From assembly GCA_003254885.1 (NCBI GenBank), contig QANT01005537.1, positions 1 through 24,859 on the forward strand: DNA of 24,859 nucleotides, in the 5' to 3' direction. The notes under the pieces are model-generated. The model was not told where the DNA came from. It was given only the letters and a program-made list of their open reading frames with translations, and searched no databases. A program made the translations under genes and the position numbers. Below, piece after piece: positions 9,404-21,267 of this stretch (position 1 is the first letter of the stretch; each line of letters opens with the position of its first letter). This stretch comes from Purshia tridentata. Lineage: Eukaryota > Streptophyta > Magnoliopsida > Rosales > Rosaceae.

Positions 9404-12400
9404 TCACCTAAATTTGCCAATTTCCATCTTTTTCTTCATTGCTCTTTGACCATGATATATAAATGAATCTACAAGTCCTGCAATGGTAAATATACCTACA
9501 CAAAAATAGAGAAAAATAAAATAAAATCCAAGTTCAATAATTTAAAATTAGGACTTGTTAAATACCTATTTTTGGGACACATCATGTAAGAACTCAAGTA
9601 ATTAAACAATTAAGGCTATTTTTGCCTTGTGAAAATTTCATTATATAGGGAGTTGCAAACACAATTCAGAAAAAACACGACATTTCATTATTTATATGCT
9701 ATCGATTCTTAAATATTTGAAACATCTAGAGACATTTAAATGAAGAAAAAAAAAAGGGAATTCTTTTAGATAGATCACTATAAATATGTTCTAAACCAAA
9801 TATAGAAAACAAATTTATTTGAATTCGATGTAAGCTTTAATTGTAAAGATAACAATACCAAGGAAAAAGACCAGACAGTAATTTACTAGAAAAGGCTGTA
9901 GGGCAACTCAACCATGAACTCAACAATTCTCTTCATTCAGAACTAGTGTCACGAAATAAAAAATTCGATAATGTGGTGAATTAATGGATAAATAATTTAG
10001 TCATGTTGAAAATCTAGGAGTTGAAAAGGTTTAGGCATATTTTTTGCACATACTTTAAAAACAAATGGTTATATAATGAAAAAATTAAAATAGAGAAAGT
10101 ATAATCACTATTATTTCAGGACTTATCAACTACTATCTGGTAAAACTTAGATCCATATCCAACTTTCAGAGAGTGACCAACTGGGGACCTCATGTACAAA
10201 AACATACACATGAATTCATGTGGGGATGGGGGGAATGAGAGGGAGAAAGAGAGAGAAAGCGAGAGAGTGGGTATTACCTCCAACTATGGCACAAATATGG
10301 GTCATGAAGTGTAAAAACGGAACATGTTCTTCTTTGAATGTCACCTGCAGCACATGAATCGTAAAGATGGTTTGCTATAAAGGCAGATCCTTCTTGAGTT
10401 AACCTCAATAACATGATTATGTGGCACTTTAATAACTATTGATATATGTAAAGCTGACATTTATGTAATACTTTTCACAGTATACTCTCTTCTTTTTAGA
10501 CCCAAAAAAGTACACTTCTCTTTCTTTTTTGTATAAATCAGGATGATATTTCTTGAATCCTTAAGAGTCTAACAGAAGACTCCTGAGGCTACAATAGAGT
10601 CCAAATTTTGTTTTCCACATTCAAAGAATAGTTCAAATCTGCCTCACTTTGCTGGCCTCCACACTATTATTGTATTCATGTTTGGTTACTCATACCAGTG
10701 TGAATGTACTCGTTGATTTGAATTTAGCATTTCCTTTTCAGTAGTGATTTAAATGTATCATTAGATGAAATACACTAAATACTGCAATACAGTGGAGGAG
10801 ATGCACACTATGCCGATTGACACACATCACAACATTTTGTTTATTTTCCATTATTTGGTAAGCTCTAAATGTTTTAACAATTCTCCCAAGCTTATAGTGA
10901 TTCTTGAACACTATAATTTATGAAATGTGCCTATCACCAGAAATACAACACTTCTCAACAGACGGGATAGAAAACAAACCCTAACCAAAAGCAAAATAGA
11001 AACTATCCTACAAAATGCCTTCCAAAACTTGGACTTGAAACTTTAGTTGAAGATGGACAGAAGAAACCCCAAAAAGACACAAACTGATAAACCTCCGAAC
11101 CAAACCCCTAATAAATAGTTGGTAGACTATTTCTTCATTCATTGTATCATTGGATATGTTATATCATCCTATTAATAATCTTTCTGCCAATGACCTTGTC
11201 CAACATTGGGTAGGTGACTATATGGGAAGTGGTATTTAAGTAGGGTTCTGTGCCTTGAAAAGTTCTGTACGGTTTTGCAGTGTGGCATGCTGGTTAATTT
11301 TCTATATTGCGTTATAGCTTCTACTCAGTCATGTTGGTCAATTTTCTATATTGCTTTATAACAATTTCTCCCTCCCCATCTCATCCTAGAAAAAAAAAAT
11401 CAATTTTTTAATAAAGAAGCACAATTTTATAATCGAATAAAGGAAAATTTCTAGAACTGGAAAAAAATTTGAATTTCTGCTAGGGTTCAATTCCCACTGA
11501 TTTTTTCTTATTGATTTTTTTGGATTCAGATGCTTAAACCCTTCAATTATTTCTATTGTTATTTCCAAGCTTGCAGCCTTTATACTCACCAATATGAAGC
11601 ATGAAATGAACAGACTTGTGTAGTCCTTGATTGCAGGTTGCAAATGATTTTTAAAAGGAAATCTTCTATTTCCCTCCACTTACCTTACAAGGAAATCTTC
11701 TATTTCCAGTTTAAGGTAAGTGGAGGGATCAGCATAATCATGAAATACTCTTAAATATGATTCACAATAGCCTGTGAGATGTGGACCAAGAAACGCACCT
11801 TAATTGGAGAAAGATCATAAAAGAAGAAAACTCCTGGAAGCGTGCGTCCCAACTCTGAACTTTTAAAATGCTCTGTCACAGAGTACTATACCAGTAACCA
11901 GACATATGTGAGTGCGTATGAGGGCATGAAGTGATGAATAACATAGACCAAGCAGATTCAACAAGCTTGACAGTACCTGATTTGAGTGGATAGTACGGCC
12001 TCTAATATTGGTGTATAGCGTAGGGACCACCTGCAAAGTATATGGTAAGTCTCTAGACACCCTTAATAACTAATGTTAACTGCAACCATGCACAGGAAAG
12101 TAATGATTTACATGCACTCCTGTGTAGTCACACAAACCCAATAAATTCCAGAAGACATTTGAAAGAGTTGTGGAAATTTATATCATCAGTCGAACTGAAG
12201 CGCCATATATTTCAGTTACATTGAACCCAAATATCTGATTACAAAAAATAAGTTCTTCTTTTCTGTCATTTTTTGTTATGAGCTCTCCAAACATTGCCTA
12301 TACATGTTTTTCCATTTAGGTCAAATACCTCTCTCCCTCCCTCCTTCCCTCTCTCCTCTTTAAGGGAAAGAATTTAGCAAGGTAATTTCCTGATAATACC

Positions 12401-15400
12401 AACCTTGATGAAATACTGGTACATACCATTTGGTGTTTCCTGCATCCATTGTACACTGAAAAAGCAGTAAGAATTTTAGGGAATATGTTAGATAAATGAA
12501 AAAAAAAACAACAACAAATAGTAGTATCTGAATGAATCAAAATTTCTTAAATAATTTCTTAGCAACAAAGACTAACATAAAATTTTACATAAAATTTTAC
12601 ATAATAGATCAATTTCGTTAAATAAGTAATACCCATTCCATCAACAGAATGATAATTCAGCAAAAAGAAATCACTCTTAAGGAAAACTAAGGAAAAAATG
12701 GTACATAGAAATGCAAATTCCAGCCTGGGAAACAAAATGGATCAGTGCAGGTATGAGGGCCAAGGGTTCCTTCAAATGTAAATATTGGTGTTCATATGTG
12801 AGAAATGATTCAAAGGAGACCATGGGCATTCTTTTCTCTGCATTGGTGTATATGTGCAAAGAGAATGGGGATATGACTGATCATTTGGCGTTGAACTTAT
12901 GGCTGAACTTATCTAGGGAATTGAGGGTGAATTGGGTTAACCTGAACAAATGTTATTCTTTGTTGTGTGAAATACATGTTTTGTCTAGTATGGGGAAGAA
13001 AGCCAAAGTATTACAGAGTGCAATGTTCTAACCATTTTCTGGATTATGTGGATGAAAGAAAACATGAATTTTGTTTAAGATTTCAGTGGTTTGAGGGTTG
13101 ATGAGCTTTGGGATGAGGTCAGATTTTGATACTCGCTATGGGATTCGGTTACAGTTTTCAATGATAGCTCTTCTTCTGCAATTCTTTCAGATTGGAAAGC
13201 TGCAGTTCACTAATGGGTTTTTGCTCTGGGTGGTGGAAATTGTGGTATTGTTGTTTTGGGTTGTTTGCTTAATTATTGTAGAGGACTCCTGGTCCGCTGC
13301 TATGTAACTTTAATCTCATGACCAATAAAATATTCGTTTCTTCACAGAAAATAAAAATAAAAATTGATCCAGTGCAATTACATATGATATTTTATGTAAA
13401 AGGCATGCATATAACATCGTCTATTACATAGCTAAGAAGGATAGAAAGATTTTGAAGAAGTTGATAGTAAGAATTTCCAAAATTGTAAATAACTAGGGAA
13501 GGATAGAAAGAAACAATTACCCATCAAGGGGATTTACTGCACCGGGATAGTAGTCACCAAAAGCTAATCTATTGATCTTGTGACTTATCTGTATCACAAA
13601 AGATGACATTCAAACAATTGTGCTATTTATTTGAAAACAGAAAAAAATAAAAGCAAAGGAAGATGGCCAAATTCCTATTAAATTCCAAGATAATATTATT
13701 CTATTTGTATCCAAAGGAATAATAAAATTTTCCTTACATTGTAACTATCCGTCTGCAAAGCCAGCAAATCATGCATATTTGACTGGTGAAAGCTTTTTCC
13801 AGATACAAAATGAAAATTACCAGCCACTTTGTTAACTTCAAGAGATCCTTCAATATTGCATCCTTCACCATCTTCATCTTTAATCTTTTGAATAAAACCT
13901 TCTCGTTCGCACTGGAAGCCAAAAGGAGATTAAAAATTGAATCAACATAATGCCACAGAAAATTCAACAACTACCCAAGCTTGTGAACTTTACATGGACA
14001 CATAAATGCAACCATGTTAAATTGAATTCAGTAAATAAATGCCCAGATGGAGATGTCCGGAGGTTAAAATCGAACTCGCGGAAGTCGATCATATATATAT
14101 ATAAAATACGAAAATTGTCTAAAGTAACAATCATTGACAAAATTTTTGTGCAAAGACCATATAAAGTAATGTAGCACAGCCAAATCATAGAAATAGTTAG
14201 AAGTCACTACCTTTACTGGGAAGGAAAATTTTGGTGCAGCCAAGTCTGGATGTGAAGCCCCTAGAGTGAATCCAGTCTCTATCATTATCTCTTTTAAGAA
14301 GTTAAATTATATCTTTTCTTAATCTTCCATTGGCCTATCAAGTAAGTGTTCCATGGTAATCATATTTTTCCTACGCCCATGTTCATTATCAAAATTTCCA
14401 GCAATCCTACATTGTTTTCCTTTGTCTCAAAACCTGAGTTTGAATCCTACATACTTTTTGTCATTGTTTGGTGATCTCTGTGCACAGCAGTCTATAAAGG
14501 ACTTAAGACTTGCATTGAAATTTGAACAAACCCTAAACTAGAGGAGTCTGCTTCGTAATTGAATCCACCTAATTTTTTTAATTCTTTTAGGAACTTATTG
14601 CAGGAATTATATTAATTCATGATGATTTCATACTTTAAATTTCCTAATATGTGGATGGCTGTGTATGCTGAATGAGTTTTGAAGCTTAAATTAATTCTGA
14701 AGTTGATCTTGGTTCCTAGCTAATTTATATCGTGCATCAGTCAGTCAATGAGATGGTACAAAAAACATCCAGAAGTATCTCAAAAGGACTCACCTGGTCT
14801 ATCAAATCAACATTCGTCAGTGCCCAACCTTTTTTCCTATATGCTTCACGAACCTCTTCACATGTGTTACAACAGTCATCATCCAACTGCATAAGAAGAG
14901 AACAAGGACATCTAAAAAATCCGTAACCATACCCTCAAGAAGCTAGAAAGCCACTTGAAAACAATTCTCTATGAACTTTCAAAAGGCCTTTAATAGGCAA
15001 TTACTACCTTTAACCAACAAGGAGTTGGATTCCTAAATGAAGGAAAAGAACTACTAAAACAATTTAATTGAAAAGGACTCCAACACTCAAAATAAGGACT
15101 CAAGCACATCTAGATTAGAAAACTTATTAACAATAACACCAGCAAGATTTTTTGATTAAAACTTTAGAAAAAGTTTATTTAAACCAAACCTGAAACTATT
15201 AATGCAAAGGGATTTTATAAGTGGAAAGTTATGTGCATGTATATAGAGTAAGAGCAAACCTAATCTGGCCTACATGGTCAATCAACAGCAAACCTAATCA
15301 ATGGTCCAAATTCACTGTCTAGCAACATAATTTATGTAGAGCAAGAGAACATTAATATATAGAATCCCCTTTAAAAGAGGGATATCTCTCTTTAAGTAAA

Positions 15401-18400
15401 GAAAGGGACAACATTTTTGTGCCCATCTCACAACGTACTCCAATGATCTAAATTGTCCACTGTTTAGGTTCCCTTCAGTAATCATCTCTGTACAAAATTC
15501 AACCAAACGGAATAATTTAATCATTTGATTATGAACATGATCTTTTCAGTGCTTATCGGTGACACTATATTTGTCTACATATTTGATCACAATTAGTTGA
15601 CTCAATGGTTTATAAATTAGCTTGTTTTTTTTTTAAGGATGATTCTTGAAATGGAGACCTAAAAATAGGCAGTTCGAATCATCATATTGCATTGGGGGAT
15701 AAGCCTACATGTAATAATTTTCTTTTCTTAAAAAGAGTGATCCCTGTCTTTTCTTACAAAGAGGGATCATTCTCTAAAAATAGGAATCATATACGTATCA
15801 CATACATACTAATTTATGAAATTTATTTGTTTAATACATGCATTGATTATGCATTTAACATTTCATAATTTTTTATTTAAGATATCCATGTTTTAAAGAA
15901 AATAGGCTTATTCACTAAAATGCCCCCTAAGACCAAAAAAAAATGCCTCCTTAAAGTTAAATCTTCTTACTTTGCCCCCTGAACTTTACAAATGACTCTC
16001 AATAGCCAAATTTCGTCAACTCCATCCATTAGTCCAATTTTTATCTCAACTTTGGCCCGAGTTTTGACCCATCAAACCTCCACCAAATTCAGCAATATTA
16101 TATTCATTTTAAAGTTATGCATCTCATATATACAACCATATAAAGATGACTCAAAACGGAGCTCTAGAACTTCAGATAATAGATGAAGTTAATATAAGTA
16201 TGACATTTGTAAAGTTCAAAGGGCAAAGTGAGAAGATTTAACTTTTAAAGGGGTGAAAAAAAAGTTTGTTTCAAGGGCATTTTAGCGAATAAGCCAAGAA
16301 AATATTCAATTTTTTTGTCAACAATCACCAATATCAATCTTGAAATATTCTTCTATTATATCTATAAATTTGAGTACCGATATTATCCTAGCTGCCTATT
16401 TTCATCCTTGATTACATCATATTACAAGGAAGCATTTCCCATTAACTTTTTACTTAACAACTTTGGCATTCCACATTTCTACCTAACATGTAGAAGTTTA
16501 ACATGCTTCAAATTTATGAGAACTATTATAGAATATAGCAGCAAAAGGGACAGAAGAAAATCAATTATACCATTTCTGCTCCATAACATGAACCACAATA
16601 TTTTTCATTATGTTCAAGCCTTCCACCATGCCTCTGCAAGGGCTTCTCAATCTACATTTGGGGAAATAAAATAAAAATAAAAAGAAATGGTCAGTGAAAA
16701 CTGAGCAAAAAGGATTAAGCAATAAACATAGATTATATTACCTATTTGTATTTCTTCCCTATGCCATTTTTATAAGAAACACATAGATTTTGTTCGAATA
16801 ATGGTAAAGATACAGGTATAGTGGATAAGCTATCCACATTAAAAAAAAATGTTCAATAAACTCTAACCTACCAGCTGCTATAAACATCAAAAACATTAAA
16901 AGGATAACACAAAAATAGCAATACAACATATCACAACTAATCTGCTTGAATGAGGAAGAAAGGTATATCCCAAAAATTAGAGAAAATTGAAGCCCACAAT
17001 GACGCCTAATAACTAGCTTTGTCCCACAATCCCTCCACTTCCCCAAAGAACCTTCAAAACCCTCTTATTTTGTCCCATCCAGACTACCCACAAAATAGCC
17101 AGCACACAACAACTCCATAAGGCATAACGTTTCTCAACAAGCATACGGATGCTTAACTGGGGAATCACCCACATTAAATTAGCTTCCAAAAACAATTAAA
17201 GCCACAGCTTTAACATTATAGGACAAGGAAGAAATTGGTGGTCAGTACTTTCAGCCTCTTTTTAAAACATAATACACCAATAGGGAGTTAAACAAACATA
17301 AAGCCTCCTCTTTTTGATGTATTTGGTCATATGACTACTTTTACACTGTTTGTACTGATTGGAGTTTTATGTTGATAAAAGTTTATTACTTTAAAAAAAT
17401 AAATAAATATTAGGCCTTATCTTCCCTTTATGAATGGATGATATCATCGTTTTCCTCATTTGTTTCCACTGAGAAGTTTTTGTTGCATTTTGTAGACTTT
17501 TAGTTGTCTTTTATTAGGTGTTTTTCTTGTATACTACTTGTGCAACAAAGTTGAACAGTACCTTGCCTTTAAATGCAGGTTTCCAATGGAGCAGAGCTTA
17601 AGGTACCATTACTATAATATATTTCTTTAAGCACATTTTTCCATGTAGGTGGTAAAATAAGAGCATCAAGAAGCATACTAATTCAAATATGTCAAGCACT
17701 AGCACATGCTGTGATAAGGGGGCATATGGCCATTCCATTCACAAAGGCAGACTGTTCCAAAGTATCAGAATCATGTGATTAATTAATAATATAGCTAATG
17801 GTGAACACATTGGTAATTTTCTACTAGCTACACCCACAAAGAGCCATGAGGTCAAAAGAAAAAAAAGTCACAGCATACGAATTCTTATATCTAATTTTAT
17901 GCAAATTGATATCTGTGTCTGTGTGTGCATGAAAAGTGTTCTGTACTTCTACATGTTTATGTACAATGCACATAACCTAGAAAGGAAAGGAGTAAAACGC
18001 AAGTCATGTAAGATATGTAACTAGTGCTTGCATAAAAATTGCCAGAAAATTGCTCCAACAAACCTTTGGTGCACCAATTCCGTCCTTCTTAGCTTCTATT
18101 ACATTACCATGAGGATCAATTCTTTTCTTCACTATATGGTGTCGCTGCAAGTAGATGCATCATATATCGTGAATTAGCAAAATAAGAAGCATGAAATTCA
18201 GAAAAGTTGGTCACAAGCAATATGATTCCAAGAAAAGTCAAACATTAGGCATGGGCCTAGTACAATTGTCATTATTGACAGAAAAAAAAAAAAAAAAAAA
18301 AAAGAAGAAGAAGAAGAAGCATCTGCTTGAAGTACATACTATGTCAAAATGCTGCTCTCCGCTAATATCCATCGTGTCAAGACTGAGTAATGAACATCGA

Positions 18401-19927
18401 ATAGCAGGAAAAGTTACATCAAACTGCAGTTTCAAACAAAAATGAAGAAGCAATAAAGCTATAATCATTAACAACTAAGCATGACAATATTTCACAAAGT
18501 AACCATTGTAACTTGCAAAGAATATAAATTTAGACTCACAACTAGTTACAGGTCTTCTCAGGGATTCAGAATATGAGGCACATGCATCATGATATTAATA
18601 AGGTGTGAAGATGAATATTGCATACTAGACTACTGTGTTCCCTTTTTTATGGGTTTGGGGGTTCTATTTTTTCTATTTCTTTCTCGCTCAATGATAGGAT
18701 TTATATTAATAGGTCAAATTGATGCATTGGAAAATGAAGACCTGAACATATGTTACCCACAAGGAAGCATAGCAGAAATAAACAGATGATTACATTGATA
18801 TGTAGGGTTTCTCCTCTTGAAGTGTCTACAAGCAGCTTTGTCTCTGTAACAGTATGGAGGTATAATCCTGCAGGCTCAAACCAGTAAGCTAAATAAATAA
18901 CAGCTTACAAATATTAAAGAGCAGCAGAACAATTGCTATTAATACGCACCCAAGCATTCATCCAATATGATTAATGAACAAATGAATAGAAAGGAAAAAA
19001 ATTTCATCATTACATACAGATATAATTAAATACAATTATTGTGTTTTTTGTTTGATAGACTTGACCCCTTGATCTATCAATGGCTACTAAAGGATGTCAC
19101 ATGATAGAGCAATTAAATGTATCACCTGCTTAGTTGATAAAAGTATTCCGTTTTATACATGCTAAAATCTATAATTTTAGACCACTGCTGAATTAGCCGT
19201 GCTCTTAAGCAAAATGACAGGAGGAACTGTGGAAAATTATACTAAGGCCTTCCATCATCTAGCACATCAAGTTATCAGAAACCTATTAATCGTGACATAT
19301 AGATATGAATATGATTCGCCAAAGAGTCTGACTTTCCCACTATAAGTCCTAAAAATTAACACACTATCCATCAATATTGCTACAAAGCGCTAAACTTTTT
19401 ACTTTACATTTTCTTGAACACAACCCAATTATATCCAACTCCTGACCAATATATCATTTATCCAAATGTACGGAGTGAACCAAAACTACACTCAAAATAC
19501 CTAAGACAGTGCTTGTGCCGTAATGAACTACTAACGCTGGAAAAAAAAAACTGAAAGCAATGAAAATTTAGCCTATATGTCAGCTCTTTTAGCTTGTAAT
19601 AGGAAAATGAAAAAACTCAGTTGACCCATTTCCAAAAAAATTGAGAGCAGATGACAGAACCAAATCCAGCAAGACCCAGATGCCACAACTGCTAAACTTT
19701 CTTTGCAACTCTGAATTATTAGAAAAGCAAATACAAGCTCAAAAATGACAACAACAAAAAAAAGAAGAAGCAAAAGGATGCATACTAAGCTCGGAGAAGA
19801 AGAGGAAGAGCATGAGGAAGGAAGAGGCGAGGGTGATAACGCCACCGGAGAGTGTACGGCTGAAGAAATCCTCATTGATTTTGGGGTAGGCGTCCAAATT
19901 CCTCAGCTTCTGAACGACGTTCTCCAT
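9404..19927 (-). CDS. ERGIC3-like: Erv46/ERGIC3-like endoplasmic reticulum-Golgi cargo receptor, 382 aa
   Basis: Thirteen exons in transcript order: 19927-19786, 18867-18794, 18423-18340, 18144-18064, 16651-16571, 14886-14794, 13911-13738, 13588-13521, 12455-12404, 12030-11977, 11885-11799, 10344-10278, 9495-9404. All introns are GT-AG, phases match, and the 1149 nt total gives 382 residues plus stop, the family's usual length. Known role of the family: with Erv41 it cycles between ER and Golgi in COPII/COPI vesicles and retrieves escaped ER proteins. Seen: the N-terminal motif LRNLDAYPKINEDFFSRTLS, TM1 (about 26-46), a large luminal part with CGSC (146-149) and CCNTC (159-163), DYYPGAVNPLD, PTLYTNIRGR, LPGVFFFYDLSPIKV, TM2 (about 341-366) and a short basic cytosolic tail KKKMEIGKFR. 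The CCxxC motif is the conserved luminal cysteine motif of Erv46. The start ATG has G at -3 and +4 (GCCATGG), with no in-frame ATG upstream in the leader. The gene appears intact despite several transposon insertions in its introns. Confidence 0.95.
10221..10270. repeat. GA-rich simple tract beside the exon 12 donor
   Basis: A purine-only run of GGGGATGGGGGGAATGAGAG type followed by (GA)n. On the transcribed strand it is a CT-rich tract beginning about 7 bases after the GT donor of exon 12 of the ERGIC3-like gene. Likely length-polymorphic. Confidence 0.8.
11655..11728. repeat. Nested direct and inverted repeat (perfect 17 bp stem)
   Basis: AAGGAAATCTTCTATTTCC occurs at 11655-11673 and again at 11689-11707. 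Overlapping it, TCCCTCCACTTACCTTA (11671-11687) is perfectly complementary to 11712-11728, giving a 17 bp stem with a 24 nt loop. The loop itself holds a small GGAAAT/ATTTCC hairpin. It lies in intron 11 of the ERGIC3-like gene; no MITE-type ends or target duplication were seen. Confidence 0.9.
12750..13365 (+). mobile_element. 5'-truncated LINE (L1-type) remnant, end of ORF2, with A-rich tail
   Basis: The + strand reads VYMCKENGDMTDHL (12843 region), the zinc-knuckle zf-RVT motif that follows plant LINE reverse transcriptase. After a break, the frame starting at 13037 gives FWIMWMKENMNFV, then VDELWDEVRF, YSLWDSV and AILSDWKAAVH, the typical C-terminal end of plant L1 ORF2. In-frame stops and at least one frame change show it is dead. 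An A-rich tail (AAAATAAAAATAAAAA, about 13348-13363) ends it. Flanking GATCAGTGCA (12740-12749) and GATCCAGTGCA (13366-13376) look like an imperfect target duplication. It sits in intron 8 of the ERGIC3-like gene, antisense to it. Confidence 0.75.
14067..14077 (-). other. tRNA B-box-like site next to (AT)n, possible SINE remnant
   Basis: The minus strand reads CCGCGAGTTCGATTTTAACC, in which GAGTTCGATTT resembles a pol III B box; the CGCGAGTTCGA context is common in plant tRNA-derived repeats. An (AT)n tract (14090-14102) replaces the expected A-box region. Intron 6 of the ERGIC3-like gene. Weak evidence. Confidence 0.25.
15905..16295. mobile_element. Mutator-like MITE with long inverted repeats and 9 bp target duplication
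   Basis: The left end GGCTTATTCACTAAAATGCC and the inverted right end GGCTTATTCGCTAAAATGCC start a terminal inverted repeat alignable over roughly 95 bp. Further in, both arms carry AAAGTTAAATCTTCT, then ACTTTGCCC and GAACTTTACAAATG. The element is flanked by the perfect 9 bp duplication AAGAAAATA (15896-15904 and 16296-16304), the duplication size typical of Mutator-like transposons. There is no transposase gene, so it is non-autonomous. It lies in intron 5 of the ERGIC3-like gene. Confidence 0.88.
16930..17300 (-). mobile_element. LINE (L1-type) ORF2 3' remnant, zf-RVT region
   Basis: The minus strand reads PYWCIMF, stop, KEAESTDHQFLPCPIMLKLW, then LFLEANLMWVIPQ and LWSCCVLAILWVVWMGQNKR. 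This is the WCxxC...DHxFxxCP zinc-knuckle followed by the W-x2-W-x2-xN(K/R)R signature of plant LINE ORF2 C-termini. A frameshift near 17055 moves the continuation (FEGSLGKWRDCGTKL...FSLIFG) to another frame, and two in-frame stops are present. The second knuckle Cys is replaced by Phe. Dead fragment in intron 4 of the ERGIC3-like gene, same strand as the host gene; no poly-A tail or target duplication recognised. Confidence 0.75.
18282..18319. repeat. Poly-A(22) followed by (GAA)5 microsatellite
   Basis: 22 consecutive A followed by GAAGAAGAAGAAGAAG. On the host-gene strand it becomes (TTC)n then a T22 run just downstream of the exon 3 donor (18339) of the ERGIC3-like gene. Prone to length variation and sequencing error. 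Confidence 0.95.
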
Positions 19928-20671
19928 GGCCGTTGGGGGCCTGTGCTGCACAAAACTCTCAAAACCCAATGTACGAGGAATAAAGAAGGGAAGGAGAAAA
20001 AGAAGAGAGGCTTCTGTGCCTGTGTTCTGATTCAGCAGAGACGACACTTACAAGAATCAAGGTCCAGATAATGAGTCGACGCTCTGTGATTTTCTATTGT
20101 TTATACTTTCTAGCTTCTACCAGTAGCAGATTTTTTTTATTTTTTTCTTCTTCTTCTTCTATTTTAGGAATAGCAAGTAGGAATTTGCTATTTCTTTTGT
20201 TGGTTTTGGTTTGTTGGTCCAGTTGGTCCACCTTGGCGTCCGAAGGTCATTGGTCCACACTACGTATTCTTCATATTATATGATTTCTTTCCTTTTTTTT
20301 TTTACTTAATGATTTCTACTTAATTTGCTTTTCTAAATCATTTACAAATCCACACTTTTTAAAATTTAGCTTGTGAAAAGTAAAAAGTTATAACTGAGGT
20401 TATGTACTTTACTCTAAATACTCCTTAATTGTTGCTAATGAGCGATATATCGATAATGGTTAATAATTGCCAATAAATTGTTGATTTATCAATAAAAAAT
20501 AAACTCAGTTAAGAAAAATAAGATTGATAGCTAATCCCACTATTGTTTTAGAAAAACAGTAAGACCCAATAAATTTTACAAATTTTCTTTTCCTGTTTGG
20601 TCCGTTTTATTTATAATTTTTTATCTGAACCAATAAATGGCATTTCATACAACACAAGCCATTTTGAATGA

Positions 20672-20710
20672 CTTAATTAGATGACCTTATTTAAAGGTCA
20701 TTTAATTAAA
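20672..20710. repeat. Imperfect 17 bp hairpin
   Basis: CTTAATTAGATGACCTT (20672-20688) and AAGGTCATTTAATTAAA (20694-20710) pair with two mismatches around a 5 nt loop. AT-rich outside, perfect 8 bp core ATGACCTT/AAGGTCAT. No further context. Confidence 0.7.
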
Positions 20711-20974
20711 CAGTTTCGATGACAAGGTAAAAATGTCATAGAAAGTTTTTTCATGATATTGAAAAACGCCATAAACACGACGATTACGCCACATCATCAG
20801 AAAAGAAAATATATATTTACCAATATTGATATATTTTATTAATTTAAATTTAATTTGTTATTAATTTTATTACTCATATAAATTTCACAAAGTGATGTAA
20901 TTTATTGAAAGTGAACCTTACAAAAAAAGCCTATTTCTTAATGGGCTAAAAGAACCCCTTAATTTTTATTATTC

Positions 20975-21267
20975 ATTTAAATTTCACAAAAGTACATCTA
21001 TTAATTAATTGAAATATTCAAAATTCACTAACTTATTCATAATTAATTAAAATGTGAAGGGTGAAAAAAATTTACTTATGAATAATTTCATAAACAACTA
21101 ATCTATTAAATAACAATATAAAATAAAATAACACAAAAAGATGTCCTAAAAAATAAGAATAATTAACAACATTATTTAAAAAAAAAATTATATGCAGAAT
21201 AAAATTGGTCTATGCAGATCTTGCGCTAAAAAGCTAGTATATATATCCATATATAACACAACTATTA
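20975..21267 (+). repeat. Diverged direct repeat, copy 1
   Basis: Shares with 22060-22229, in the same orientation, the blocks CATCTATTAA...ATTCAAAAT...ACTAAC(T/C)(T)ATTCATAA, then TCTATGCAGA(TC)TTGC and AG(C)TAGTA, ending with ATATATAACACAACTATTA. Copy 1 has about 100 extra bases in the middle. Similarity stops abruptly after AACTATTA (21267), where the CAGTGGCGAATTC sequence begins. Confidence 0.6.

Noticed and set aside
11281..11362. Imperfect repeat TTTTCTATATTGC(G/T)TTATA occurring twice 44 bp apart
   Set aside because: Short, AT-rich and isolated; noted as minor local duplication, not a feature.
14430..14460. GAGTTTGAATCCTAC as a B-box-like site
   Set aside because: Mismatches at the key C position and no supporting structure.
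15651..15690. AGTTCGAATCATC as a tRNA or SINE B box
   Set aside because: Only a partial consensus match, no A box, no tail or target duplication.
20047..20071. A 40-residue in-frame N-terminal extension of the ERGIC3-like protein starting near 20047
   Set aside because: The codon there is GTG, not ATG; the ATG at 19927 has a strong context and matches the family N-terminus.
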